Source: Panaeolus papilionaceus
Taxonomy: Eukaryota > Basidiomycota > Agaricomycetes > Agaricales
NCBI GenBank assembly: GCA_015501605.1
Contig: JADNRZ010000018.1
Span: forward strand, 1,054,001-1,118,000
Reading direction: 5' to 3'
DNA: 64,000 nucleotides
Program-made: the position numbers and the translations under genes
The notes under the pieces: generated by a model
Database searches by the model: none
What the model saw: only the letters and a program-made list of their open reading frames with translations
What the model was told of the DNA's origin: nothing
Shown here: positions 11,687 to 22,723 of the stretch, in pieces
Numbering within the stretch: position 1 is the first letter of the stretch
How the letters are laid out: the number at the start of each line of letters is the position of its first letter

Positions 11687-12091
11687 TGTCAGGGGATCTC
11701 CTGCTACCTCCTATTCCTTTCCTTATTATCATCTCTCTGTCTCTCCTTTCTCCATTTCCTTTGCTCTATCTCATTATCTGGACATATCATGGACTCATAG
11801 ATATTATATTACACTCTCCTTTAGTTGCCATTCATTCATTATTTAGTTGTTGCCACTGTTACATAGTCATTCCTTTGTGTTTCCCTTTGTTTGTTTCCAA
11901 AGGCATTGTTTGGCATCAAGGCTGATGCCAATGCCAGCTCATCACTTAAATAGCTGTTTCACCTGGGTTTGATCCTTTACCTCTTTCTCTTTGGATCTCC
12001 CCCAGGTGAGCCTACTTCCTGTATTTATGTAGAGCTGATATATATCTTTGGATCTCCCCCAGGACTTGTGTGTGTCTGAGGTGCCCTTACA
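11687..12091 (+). repeat. 3' LTR of Gypsy 1
   Basis: 405 bp, apparently identical to the 5' LTR, followed by the second AGTAC target copy at 12092-12096. The preceding purine tract (AGAGGGGGGG) fits a polypurine primer. Confidence 0.93.
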
Positions 12092-14160
12092 AGTACAGCC
12101 ATTTCGGATTTGGTGAATGGACAATGCAGTGCATCATAGAGGTTTTGTTCCATATTGTTGAGTACACCATTTTGCTTGTTGTCTCGAACATGAGTTAGAA
12201 ATAGGATGAACTTGTCTGTGTGAAGAAGAAGTGCTGCAGCTGCATCACAATATGACTGGAACCTGTTATTTGAAGTGTCAGGGAAGGTAAAGGGTGTTCG
12301 AACATGCACCATGCACCACCACTGGAAGAGATCATGATGACCCTTTTTGTCGTCCTTGTGATTAAAGAGTGCACCTGCAAGCTCTGCTGCTTTAACAGCC
12401 CCACCTGTTGTTCGAGCGAAGGCCAGATCTTGAGCAGGAGATGGTTCTTCACCATTGATTAATGCTTCATCCCGCTCATCTAGGACCAAGCGATTTTCTC
12501 GATTCTTTAACTGTACAGGTCAGTGTTCTCCTGGTTGATTGAATTCATTGTCATCCCACCATTGAGACATTGCACAGTAGCCACTTTGAACAGTATTGAG
12601 GTCCTTGTGACATCCACAGCCAACCCAGATAAATAACCGAAGTGTGGGCTGTTCCTTTTCAGAAAGAAGGCTGTAAGCCTCCTTACCTAATTCAGCAACA
12701 ACTCCTTCAATCATCACAACATGTTTTGAAGCCTGCTCCTCAGTGGATAGAAGATTCCACTTTTGTGGACCCCCTGAGCTTTTGATCATTTCCTTTTCAG
12801 CATCACTGTATAATGTGTTAACCTCCAGAATTGACAAGTCTAGCATTGCTTCCTCGCCAAGATGTTGGTGAACAGCATTGTCCTTTAACACTTGAAGTTT
12901 CTGAGCATCCTTTTTCTCCTTTGTACAGTGGTCTGAGTTCATCCCTGTGAGCTTGATGGGCACATCGATAAGGCGAAAGAGATTTGTGCCATTTGAGCAT
13001 TTCGCAAATGGGCTTCGATTGTAGAGATCAAGGATATTGGTTAGTGAGGATTGCCAGTCAGAAATTGCTTCTTCACTAGAGTTGTCAAGTGATGGCATGA
13101 TACCAAGGAATCAAGTCTTGTGTTGTGTTTTGGGATTGGGTAGTGTTGATGACATTGTGCCAGGCTCTTTTACAGAGTAGTCTTCTACCTGAAGATGAAT
13201 GTGTCATGAGTTGTAGTTAATACTGTGGTGTCCTGTACCATCAGTGCTGAATGTTACACCCTTGGCCATTCGCATCTCGTGTCCTAGTTGAATCTGAGCT
13301 GCAATGAAGCCTTCCTGGACAATTCGAGCAACTGAAGTTCTACTGATGCTGCCCACTGGCTGGATTCCAGCTGACTTGAGAACTGCAGTGATGACTTCAT
13401 TGATGTACTGAGCAGAGCATCCTGCTTTAACCAGTAGGTGGACAACATTTCGGGTCTCCTCTGTGAATACCCCTTTTTTCATCAGATGATGCTTTGACAT
13501 CCGATTGGAGATTGAAGCCTTTGCTGATGCGAGAGCTCATATGTGAATTGAAGCTGCTCTTTTGTTCTGCTTCTTCATACGTTTCAACTCCCTTTGAGAC
13601 TCCTTGAGTGTCTGATTCTTCTTGTGAACATCCCTCTTGAGTGATTCGAGGTTTTCATTCCACTTTCTGAGAGACACTGATAGCTGGTTCTGGAGACTGT
13701 TATTTGTCTGTCTGAGAAATGTAATGGCATATTGGGAGTCACAAGTGCTATTGATGAGTAGAGTGCGGTTGCGCTCTGCAACATCTTTGAATAGCTTTAC
13801 TTGAGCTTTGAGGGTGTCCTGTTTCTTGAGCCCACGGCGCATAGCCTGATCAGCCATTCGAAATTTGTGGTATGTAGTCCCATGTTTTGTCTTCCACTCC
13901 TTGACTTCAGTTTGTAGCTGAACCTGGCGAGCTTCAAGCCTTTCGATACGACACTCCAAGGTAGCAATGGTCTTGTCCTTGAGAATAAGTTGAGCTTCTA
14001 GGTCCTTGGTACACTTATGTGCCTCATAAAGTTGATTCTTGATGCTATCGAGTGTTGAGCCTTGCTGGACCAAGTTCTTTTTCTCAGCCAAGGCTGCTCT
14101 CCCTTTTGAAAGTGCAGCCTGTAGCTTAGCATTTCAGAGTGCTACTTTTGTTGCTGGCAT

Positions 14161-15321
14161 ATGCAACAGTGCAGCAAGAGACACTGTCAGGTAGAAATTA
14201 GTTGTAAATGTTTTGTTTTGAAGTACCAAAAAATCAGATAAATTAAATTACCTCTCAAATTGCAGTCTTAATTTAAGTCAAGTGGGTCTGGATTCAAGTC
14301 AGATGGAGTGTCAAGTTGAAATGAAATGTAGCAATGTAACAGGCAGTTAGGTTTCTGGGATGGTGCAATTCTGTGGTTTATCTCTAACGATTCAACTGGT
14401 ATTAATTTATTTCTACTTCATTTTTTGGGGACATGTGTGCACTGGCTGGATTTAGTTTTAGCCAAAGGTAGTATACTCCAAGATACGGACCATGAACATC
14501 AGTTCAAGCCCTGTTGCACGAGGTGCACACAATGCAGCGCAATTCACTCAATTTGGAAAGGTCTGCTGACCAGCTGTGCATACAGAGCATAATTTCGAAG
14601 CCTTGTATTTACCTGTGAGTCTAATATTAAGGTCCCTCTTTGCCTCAAGGTGATACATATACTTACTAAAACCGCTTCTGTGCTATTTTCATGACCTTGG
14701 TTGGCAGTGCAAGCTCAGAGGAGCGGCAAACAAAATGCTACTGCTTTGCGCGCTATTGATGAATTTAGTCCCACGCCCCTCAAGGCACGGCTGCTCCTGT
14801 TTTGGCATGCTATAGCATACCTGAAGAGATCTCAGTCATTCCTCAACCGAATCTCTTGAAATAAAATGTATATTGGATTGCTTGGGCTAGCAGATGGGCT
14901 CTGTAAGATCACAATTTTGAATTAAGACCTGTAATGTAGTAAAACTATCATTTTTGCAAGGGTAAATTAGCATAGAGTGGCCAAATTAAAAATTTGCTCT
15001 TATACAAAGACAAAATATGACCTTAGTAGGAGAAATTAGTGGTGCAGGCACACCCTAAGGCTACACTCTTCAGGACTACATTTTGGCCCATTTTGGCGGG
15101 GAAAATAGCTTCATCACACAATATAGGTCTAGACACTGATCTCACACATACACTGTGCATCTATTTAAAATAAAGCATATCAGGTTCCTATATTCCGACA
15201 TTCATTTAGACCTGTATCGCATTCAGCATGGTGTTATTGAGGTGATTCAAGATCCAGGAGGTGTCACATGCTGACTTGACTGTGATGCTGTGTAACGGTG
15301 TTGGGGGAATTGTGCACCACC
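14161..15321. other. 5' flank of the 11.8-kb transposon, no gene seen
   Basis: AT-rich sequence between the start of the putative transposase and the right terminal repeat. No frame or RNA gene stands out. It presumably contains the transposase promoter and subterminal sequence, ending in the inverted GGTGGTGCACAAT terminus. Confidence 0.5.
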
Positions 15322-15330
15322 AATTAGTGT

Positions 15331-16082
15331 GGTGTCATTAGTGCCTGGAAGCAGATCAGTGATGCCAATTTCCCAAAAAAGCGAAGCTAATTAATGAGGA
15401 TTGATGAGATTACATGGGATCAATGACATCACACTAATATTCCTGATCAGGACGAAGATTTGATTTGTAAATAAGGGCTCATTTAATCAATGCACAATAA
15501 CCAGAGCAGATCTGCTGCTTCTGTGGTCAAATTTGGCAGATCGGACTGCATGAATGGATAGATATAGTGTATACCTTCCTAATGACATATATATCCACCC
15601 AAATGGTGCCAAAAGCGAAGCAATATTGAGGAAATAATTGTAGTAGGGGGAATAGGGGCTAAAAAAGCGGAAAAAGCGAACCTGATCTGCTGGGTTGCTG
15701 GTACAATTTGGCAGATCGGATGGTGGGATCCTATAGAGGCTGTTAATAGCTTTCTAACAATATATAGATCACCCAAAATAGTGCCCAGAGCGGTGCAATA
15801 TTGAGCAGGATACTGTTTGGGCCAAAGATAGGGGCTTTTCAAGTGACCCATGTAAGAAAACATTTTTATATGGATCGAAGGGGATCACATGCGGAAGGCT
15901 GCGTTCAAAATTTCAGCCCAATCAGAGCAGAATTGAGTGCGCTATTTGCAATTTATATTATTTTTTCGATTTATTTTGATTTATCGCCAGCTCTGAGAGT
16001 GTATTTCCTTAATTGCTCACCAACCACTGATCCCCCCCACCCCGAAAATACCCATTGCAGGATCCTGATTTTTTTCTCTACA
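15331..16082 (-). repeat. Outer part of right inverted repeat arm
   Basis: Reverse complement of about 151-902, nearly base for base, ending with TTTTTTTCTCTACA. It continues the arm that breaks off at 3509. Confidence 0.85.
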
Positions 16083-16099
16083 ACATCATTATAAGCACA

Positions 16100-16560
16100 T
16101 GTGAATCAAATCATTTCTTACTGGTACCAATTGATTTCGCATGGCTTATTATAAATGATGCAAACATGCATTTATGATTTGTATCATTTATTTTATGTGA
16201 TTTCGCATCACCAATAATGGTATTTTATGATTTCGTTCTGTCATTCAATGATGATTTGACTAATGATTTGGTTTATTATGATTTGTATGATTGATTTGAT
16301 TTGATTTCGCATGACCAATAATAGTATTTTATGATTTGGAGCAATGATTTCGTTCTGTCATTCAATTATGATTTGGCCAATGATTTTGATTTTATGATTT
16401 GGGGCAATGATTTGGTTTCTAGATTGATTTATGATTTTGCTAATGATTTTGGTCCTATGGTTTCACTAATGATTTTGATCCTATGATTTTGATTAATGAT
16501 TTGATTCCTAGATTAATGTATGATTTAGTCTCTGTTTATGATTTGATTTGCGCACCACAG
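16100..16560. repeat. Degenerate ATGATTT-rich tandem sequence
   Basis: The words ATGATTTNG, TTTCGCATGACCAATAAT and TTTCGTTCTGTCATTCAAT recur many times at irregular spacing. It is satellite-like or a decayed tandem repeat, with no coding potential. Confidence 0.6.
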
Positions 16561-17429
16561 ATATACTATATGAGTTATGATTTTCGATGTATGGCAAAAT
16601 GGAATGAATAGCTCTGGCATTGCCATGCTCCAATCATTGGGGCTTGTCAATAACTAGTGTCTCCAGGAATTCAATGTGGCCCTTGTAAGTACTATCGTAC
16701 TTTTCCGCATCAAATTTGGATCGAACAAAGGACCCAGTCGACCATTCATCTAGGGATGAATGAACCTGGAAATTTGAATTTGATTAACCGACTCATCCTA
16801 CCCACACACGAGAAAAATCTGTGCACCACTGTAGCAACTAGTGATAACATTGGAATCGGAATTTCGAGACTGCAAGGGCCTGTCGGAAAGTGATCAGCAT
16901 ATTTTTCGAATACTGTTTGGTGCTTTCCACTAAATCATGGATCACGAAGCCCTGTGAGTATAGCAGGGTGATTAAATGGCTTGTTACGAATGGTCCTGTT
17001 AGCAGTATCCTACATACAGGTCAGACACGTTGCAAGGAACTCAAACTGCGAAATATGTTACCCGTGGATAGATGTAGTCAACCTTCGACACAGGAGTAGC
17101 TACATGGCTTCTGATATCAGCCGCTGTTCTACCCAATAAGCCGTACAAGTTAGCAACACTAGGACCAATTGACTTAGCAGTCGATTGGACATTCGCAATT
17201 CGCTGTGTGAGCTACATACATTGTAACATGTCATCATGACTGCTCAATGGACAATATTTGGATAATTGATGTACCACATGATTAATTTCGGAAACCAACA
17301 CCAGGTCACGTTTGTTAGAATAGGTCATGTGAGCAGCTGGTGGCTCACGTGCTACGTTGATGTACATATTCGGTAGTTTAGCTAATAATTCAACTTGCCA
17401 TTGTACTCCGAGCCGTATCGGTTGGATAA
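16561..17429. other. No gene recognised
   Basis: Two frames of 70-80 codons are present on the plus strand (16657-16893, 16890-17099) but resemble nothing known and have no supporting context. It lies between the ATGATTT repeat and the left terminus of the candidate KDZ element. Confidence 0.4.
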
Positions 17430-17481
17430 TTGCAATAACAGTTGTAATTATAATACCCGAGTATTGTTATATGTATTGGAG
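17430..17481 (+). repeat. Left terminal inverted repeat of candidate KDZ element
   Basis: It begins TTGCAATAAC and aligns without gaps to the reverse complement of 52090-52141, with about 36 of 52 positions matching. Confidence 0.5.
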
Positions 17482-17633
17482 TCGCAATGAGGCTTACATC
17501 CGCCTCCCACGTCAGTTACCACTAAATGATTGATACAATACACAAAAGGTTGACTATTGCAATGTACAATGCTCGTCTGTAATCCGTGGTGCATGGGTTT
17601 AGCATCAGAGCATCGCAGATGCGCTCATTAACT

Positions 17634-18378
17634 ATTAGAATACTCAATGTGTGTTGTCATTAACTTCACTCAATGCACACTGACGACCGGGAGCAGGTGC
17701 CCTTAATGCCCCTTTAACTGGAAGTATTACAACACTCAATGTGTTGTAGTTAACTTTACTCAACACACATTCGGCACGCTCACCGATGCTACCGCTGTTG
17801 ATCCCCTTCGACCCCTGTTTGAGTATTACAACACTTAATGTATTGTGAATAACCTTATTCAATACATGTCCGGGCACGCTCGCCGTTGACTTATTTGTCG
17901 CGTCGTGTTTAGTATTACAACACTCAATACATTGTGATTAACTTTACTCAATACATGTTTACGCATGCTCACCAGCGCTGCTGCCGTCGATTCCTTTTGA
18001 CGCCCATTTAGTATTAGAACACTCAATGTATTATGTTTAGCTTTACTCCATGCATGTTCAGGCACATTCGCAAATGCTTCTGCGGTCGCCGTTGATCTCC
18101 TTCGATGCCCATTTAGTACTACAATACTCAATGTGTTGTGATCAATTTTACTCAATGCACGTTTCCGCACGCTCACCAACACTGTTTTCGCTTGCTTCCG
18201 TTGATCCCTTTTGACGCCCATTGAGTATTAGAACACTCAATGTATTGTGTTTAGCTTTACCGAATGACACGCTCAACACTGCCGCGGCCCGCCGTTGGTC
18301 CCCTTTGACGCCCCACTAGCATTACAATACTCAATGTGTTGTGATTAGCTTTACTGAATGCACGCTTGGGTACACACG
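17634..18378 (+). repeat. Array of eight about 100-bp subterminal repeats
   Basis: Eight degenerate units spaced 70-110 bp. Each starts AGTATTACAACACTCAATG and continues with a TTGTG-TTAACTTTACTCAA block and often CGCTCACC and GTTGATCCCTTTTGACGCCC. The unit core is partly palindromic. The array lies between the left terminus and the 3' end of the KDZ gene, the place expected for transposase-binding subterminal repeats. Minus-strand frames across it are artefacts. Confidence 0.75.
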
Positions 18379-18558
18379 CAAATGCCACCTTAATACCCTT
18401 AATGGTTATTTAGCCATGAAAACTCAACGGACTTACTTATTGGGACGTGCAAGACTCAATAACACGATACGTAAAATGAGATTACCATATCCGACATTGG
18501 TTTGTTTACCTCCGCACCCTTTTCTTCCCACTACCATCATCAACCAACCCCCCTCGGC

Positions 18559-21500
18559 TCAGTCAACTGTCATTTCATTGTCCATAAGGCCTCTGCCGTC
18601 TTCATCTCTAGCATTACCTGCGTTTTCCTCCAGCATGTTCACATCGCTATTCCCGCCTAATCGTCCTGCCTTCCTCTGTGCTTTGGCTTTGGCTTTTGAG
18701 GAACTTGACTTCGCAAACTCTGTAGATGATGCATGGTCTGGGTTTTTGATGACCTCATGCATGCGAGCAATATGGGCAGGCAGGTCAGTCCAAAGCCTGT
18801 CGCAGTTCTTTTCCAGATCACTGAATAGCCTCGCTTTTTTCAGCGCATACGCACGTAGCCCCTCGGCCAGCGTCCTTTCCTTGTTCCCCCAACCATTAAA
18901 GAGTAAGGCCCTATCTTGCCACGTTCTCGACTGATGTTGATGGTATCTCTTTGTTCGGTCCATTTCTGCCATTCCCAGGTGAATCTCTTCTCCAAACCGG
19001 GTCATTCGTGCACGACATTTGCCCCATTCATATTTGACATCTAGTGAACGTTGAGAAGGACAGCGAAGGATAGAGAACAAGATCATACGTTGAAGGTCAG
19101 CAGCTGAAGGTGGAGGGAGTTCCTGAGGTGATGTATTCGTTACTCTCACTATATCCGGGGGGTTTTGCTGATGAGCTCCTTCCAGTTCTCGTGGAACTTG
19201 TGATATCCCCGATTCGTGCGGATGTTGCTGACCAGGCACAGATTCTTTCCTCATTCGTGGTGCTCCAGCAGTCCAGATCCAGGACAGTGTATGCGTGCCT
19301 TGAGTTTGTCCAATTGCTGGCTCCGAGATGTGACGCATATCCCCCTTCTCCAACACCTGGAGGTTCTCCATCGATGACTCTGTCGGCGACAACAAAACTA
19401 AAGCTGAGTACGCAGTGTTATATTCTGCTCCTGCTGCATTAATCCTTTCATTTGCCGCATCCAGGACCTTACTGGCTCGAGTGCCCGCGGCTTGCCCACG
19501 TGTGTTACGGTTTTTCGCCCACCAGATGTGATATCGGATTTGTAGCTCACTTCGCAAGCGAGCTAAGGCTTCGTGCGCTTGTCCCTGTCGTAACTTTGCC
19601 TCGAGGAGGATGAGCTGTTCATCAATCGGGATTTTGCCTTTTAGAGCAGATGGGAGCAATAACGGGTAGTCGTATGACTTGAGTTCGCCTCGTCGATTGC
19701 TAAGCACTTTCTCCTTGATTCTCTCTGCGCCTGGGCAATACAACTTCTGATATTCCAACCAGTTGTCTATCTCTCTCTGCAACGTATTGGTGTTTAGCAG
19801 CACCTTGGTTTTTTGGCGGTCTTGGGCGTGGGTCCAAAGCTCTGAAACCTCCTTCTTGACTGCACGTCTGTTTAATTTTATTCAGTTCGGGGTCACATAG
19901 ATAATTAAGATAAAAAAATACTTACTGTTTGTTCTCGATTGTAACGCCCAGGTCGATAAATATACTGGGGGAAACCTCATCGTGTAGTGAAGTATCTTTT
20001 CCCGATTTAAGATCGCGCTCTTCTGCTTCTGCCAATTCTAAACGAACAGATGCAAGTGTGGGACCTTAATGTTATATCCAATGTTGAGTGAGAGAAACAA
20101 AATAAAATACTGTTGAACAGACTGACCTTCCGATGCTTCCGGTTCAAATGGGTAAGGATGGTTATCAGGATCGGCTTCCCATTTCTCGAGTTCCATGATC
20201 CAGACTTTGAGTTCTGATTCAGGGATGGTTGAACTCAGATCATTATACTCGATAGTGTGCTCAGCCATGTCAATTGCAGCAGTGAATAGTCTCCGTTTGA
20301 GAAGAGAAGCTAGATAGCAGAGATATATGAAACCGATCTCTTGAGCATCATAGAATAACAAACCTAGATTCGTAATTTTCACCCAATTATGATCACCAAA
20401 CTGGTACTCAAGCACATCGCGCCTCGTCCCTGCACACATTTCACGGGTGCTTCCTGCCAGCGCGTTTGTGACCGGCCACCCTCTCTCAGGAGCTTCCCCA
20501 TCTGTGCGTCCTACCCCTTGGCGATAGTTAAACGAAAAGCGACGACGACATGGGGCAATATGTGCGGGGAGATGAAACTTCGGAACTAGAAACTGGATCG
20601 CGTGATCGGAGTCATAAATGAAGAATTCAGCATCCAGATCCAATAATCGTTTCCGGAGATGAACGCTCCATTGACAGGCAATGTCATATGATACCACGTA
20701 GGAGATAGGCTTTCGCAATGTCGAAACTGTCTTGTAGAACAGATAGTCCATGTTGGCATATCTTTCGCCCACTTGGAGATCGCCAATGGAGTTGGGGAGG
20801 TGCATATCATGACGTGCACAACATACCTTACCAACACCTGAAGCGGCATGATGCCCCTGGTTCCCTCGCGAGGCCGACAGATTGACAGCATCATGACGAG
20901 AGCATGTACTTCGCTGTTCGAAAGTGAGAGGAATTCTATTGCGATGGAGCGCAGAACTTACAGGATCCTTCTCTTTCTCCTTTGCTTGGAGGTGTGCGCG
21001 ATATTTTGTGTCTTCGACAAAGTATGCCCCGCCCTTGACGAGACCAGGATCCAGAGGATCGGATATGTTCTTCCTTTTGAGGCGGAAATTGGCATCAATT
21101 GCCAGAAAGAGACTATGGACATATCTGGAATAATGAGAAGAAGCGCTGAGAGATCTAGGCTTATTGTGAATTTTACAAAACATAACTTACGGTTTTGTCG
21201 ACGATTCCCATCCATCTGGCATATTTATTCCTGGATGCGGGCATGCCGGACACAGAAGAGCCATTGCACCTTCCAATATTGCAATTGCCCCCATCGGATC
21301 ATGTCCTTGTCCTGAACGCATCAGCAAGTGCAGATGGCGCCACTCGTGAGTCATTCTGAGAAACACAAGATAGCGATCCTGTAAGGCCGACATTTAGTGT
21401 TGACAGTTCTTGATGGCAGAGAGCTGGGATACATACCTTGGGTGGATTAAGCCCAGTATTGCATGTTTTTCGAACAAGAGCTTGATAATACTCAAAGCCG

Positions 21501-22519
21501 GACAGTTGCGAGACGAAAGTCAAAAGCTCAAAGTGATCTAACACATCGAATGTCGCGGCAGTTTGTGGATGCTGGATCGAAGCTGGAAATAATCCTGCCC
21601 GCAGGAGTTGAACAATATGTCGTTGTTCGTCTTCTCCGCAGGCACAGAAATCGAGGTTAACTTGATGGATACCTTTGATATCAATAATTACAAAATCGTC
21701 CTCTGGTGCCGTTGTTTTTCTTGAACACCGATGTCCAGGCTTTCCCAACTGTATTCGAAGCCCTAATTCTCGGAGTGAAGACTTCTCGAAAAACTCGCCA
21801 TTCCATTTCTGCCGTGCCATGATCAGTGTGTAATTAATTGATGGCAGTGGAGAACAAACAAACCCTGATGCGGTGGAGATACCATTTGGAATGAGTCATC
21901 ACCATGCATTCTCGACAGCACAACTCCCGGTCTCGACAATCAATGCACTCATACATTGCACTGTTTATCCCACACTTTGAACACAGGTCACTCGTAAAGT
22001 GACCTCTTCCTTCCCAACATAGCAACTCTTCAATAAATAAGCCACACTCCTCCACCCATTGTCGAAGAACGCTGTCCTGAAAGTCAATAGGTCAGTTAGT
22101 TCAGTTTGCGTCAAATATCATCTGCATAAACGCACCCCTTTTGGCTTAAGTTCCTTTAACTTATTGTGATCTCCTGTTTCTTCCAGATATGTGATGTAGG
22201 CACGATCGATTGGAAGGTCAAAGACAGTGTCGTCGTGGAATAGAGAACTGTCATGAATGACAGTAGCATCCTTGGGAGCTTCTTGGGGCGATGGACCCGG
22301 ACTTTGGTTGGTTTCCTTTCGGGACTTTTTCCTGTCTTTCCTATCCTTTTTTGAACGCGAAATCTTCGTGTTGCGTGTGCTGATTGTCGTTTTTATTTCC
22401 GTAATTCCTCGGTTGTCAGACTTGAAATCGGAGTGCGCATTCCGCATTTCATGGCCATTTTCGTCCTCTTCGGCACTGCTGTCGTAGACAATGAACTGTC
22501 TGGCGGAGCGTTTACTCAT
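18559..22519 (-). CDS. KDZ-type transposase with CxC2 cysteine cluster
   Basis: Eight exons can be laid out: 22519-22136, 22076-21864, 21808-21437, 21378-21191, 21124-20962, 20913-20127, 20037-19926, 19867-18559. Together they make 3,528 nt, exactly 1,175 aa plus stop. The N-terminal part is charged. The CxC2 cluster follows in exon 2 (CSKCGINSAMYECIDCRD, then CCRECMVMTH and LHRI), then KWNGEFFEKSSLRELGL. The catalytic region has FLAIDANFRLKRK, YDIACQW and DGEAPERGW, fitting a D-D-E RNase H fold (residue assignment inferred). The C-terminus is coiled and Lys/Ser-rich. The 48-nt intron at 20961-20914 is a multiple of three and could be retained. An in-frame upstream ATG at 22621 is possible. 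KDZ enzymes move large DNA transposons; this copy shows no stop or frameshift. Confidence 0.9.
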
Positions 22520-22723
22520 CTTGTTGAGACAGCAGTCAGTCTCAGAGTCTGAGGGCGGAAAGGAAGAATGAGTAACCTGCAGGGAGAACTGAAGAAGAGC
22601 TTCACCAACGGCGAGCAACACAGTGGCTTCACTTAGTGATATCCGCGCTCACTGGGTCCACCAGACCTTCTTTTTATCCCTTTTTGCCCTCCTATCCTCC
22701 CTATTGTAATAACACCCTCGACA
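22520..22723. promoter_or_regulatory. Divergent intergenic region between KDZ gene and its neighbour
   Basis: About 200 bp separate the two start codons, so both genes probably use a shared bidirectional promoter. A pyrimidine-rich stretch (about 22667-22702, CTTCTTTTTATCCC and CCTCCTATCCTCC) precedes the right-hand start. No TATA box is clear. Confidence 0.45.

Larger units (their letters stand above)
5837..12091 (+). mobile_element. Ty3/Gypsy chromodomain retrotransposon 1, intact
   Basis: The two 405-bp LTRs (5837-6241 and 11687-12091) start TGTCAGGGG and end CCCTTACA, and I found no difference between them. The 5-bp target duplication is AGTAC (5832-5836 and 12092-12096). The single gag-pol frame is open. 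A purine tract of seven G lies just before the right LTR. Identical LTRs and an open frame point to a very recent insertion. It entered the already decayed transposase gene on the opposite strand. Confidence 0.95.
3746..14160 (-). pseudogene. Putative transposase, intronless, 1,012 codons, broken by two insertions and seven TGA
   Basis: Starting at the ATG at 14160 and skipping the Gypsy (5832-12091) and the hAT-like insert (4495-5613, including one duplication each) gives 3,036 nt, exactly 1,012 codons, ending at TAG 3746-3748. The frame never shifts. It is interrupted only by TGA at 14134, 13537, 13204, 13111, 12520, 5792 and 3869 (lowest coordinate of each codon). The N-terminal about 180 residues are coiled coil (13.5-14.1 kb). 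A FSTDGTGHHSINYNS block follows (13.2 kb), then a GCGCHKDLN block (12.6 kb), a GPLHTKVHQH block (5.7 kb), MPGGLIDEA (4.4 kb), a basic coiled coil and an acidic Asp/Ser tail. From memory, these blocks recur in many uncharacterised Agaricomycete proteins. Transposase function is inferred from its being the only gene in the element. The catalytic residues are not established. Confidence 0.75.
3510..15321 (-). mobile_element. 11.8-kb DNA transposon with 9-bp target duplication
   Basis: The element is flanked by AATTAGTGT at 3501-3509 and 15322-15330. Its ends are inverted copies of GGTGRTGCACAAT, with a further weak GTAACA-type match inside. The empty site can be read directly: joining 3509 to 15331 recreates the intact inverted repeat seen at 884-919. 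Without its two nested insertions the element is about 4.4 kb and holds one large minus-strand gene. A 9-bp duplication is typical of Mutator-like elements, but the encoded protein was not recognised as a MULE transposase, so the superfamily is left open. Confidence 0.85.
151..16082. mobile_element. Long-TIR non-autonomous DNA transposon, split by a later insertion
   Basis: Positions 151-1254 are the near-identical reverse complement of 3157-3509 joined to 15331-16082, giving terminal inverted repeats of about 1.1 kb. Both ends begin TGTAGAGAAAAAAATCAGG. Taking out the 3510-15321 insertion and one target copy leaves an element of about 4.1 kb. The interior (1255-3156) has only short unrelated frames and no recognisable protein, so it is probably non-autonomous or a foldback element. 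The word CGCTTTTTT recurs in the arms and once in the interior. No clear target-site duplication is seen outside 151 and 16082. The superfamily is unknown. Confidence 0.8.

Noticed and set aside
3869..14136. TGA read as a sense codon (recoding) in the putative transposase
   Set aside because: KDZ, Plavaka and Gypsy 1 genes in the window have no internal TGA. The CGA to TGA change at KQV-stop-SFLGF in Gypsy 2 shows the same process in a well-known motif.
17859..18221. A 120-codon minus-strand frame
   Set aside because: It runs across the about 100-bp repeat array and reads the repeat periodically. It is a repeat artefact, not a gene.
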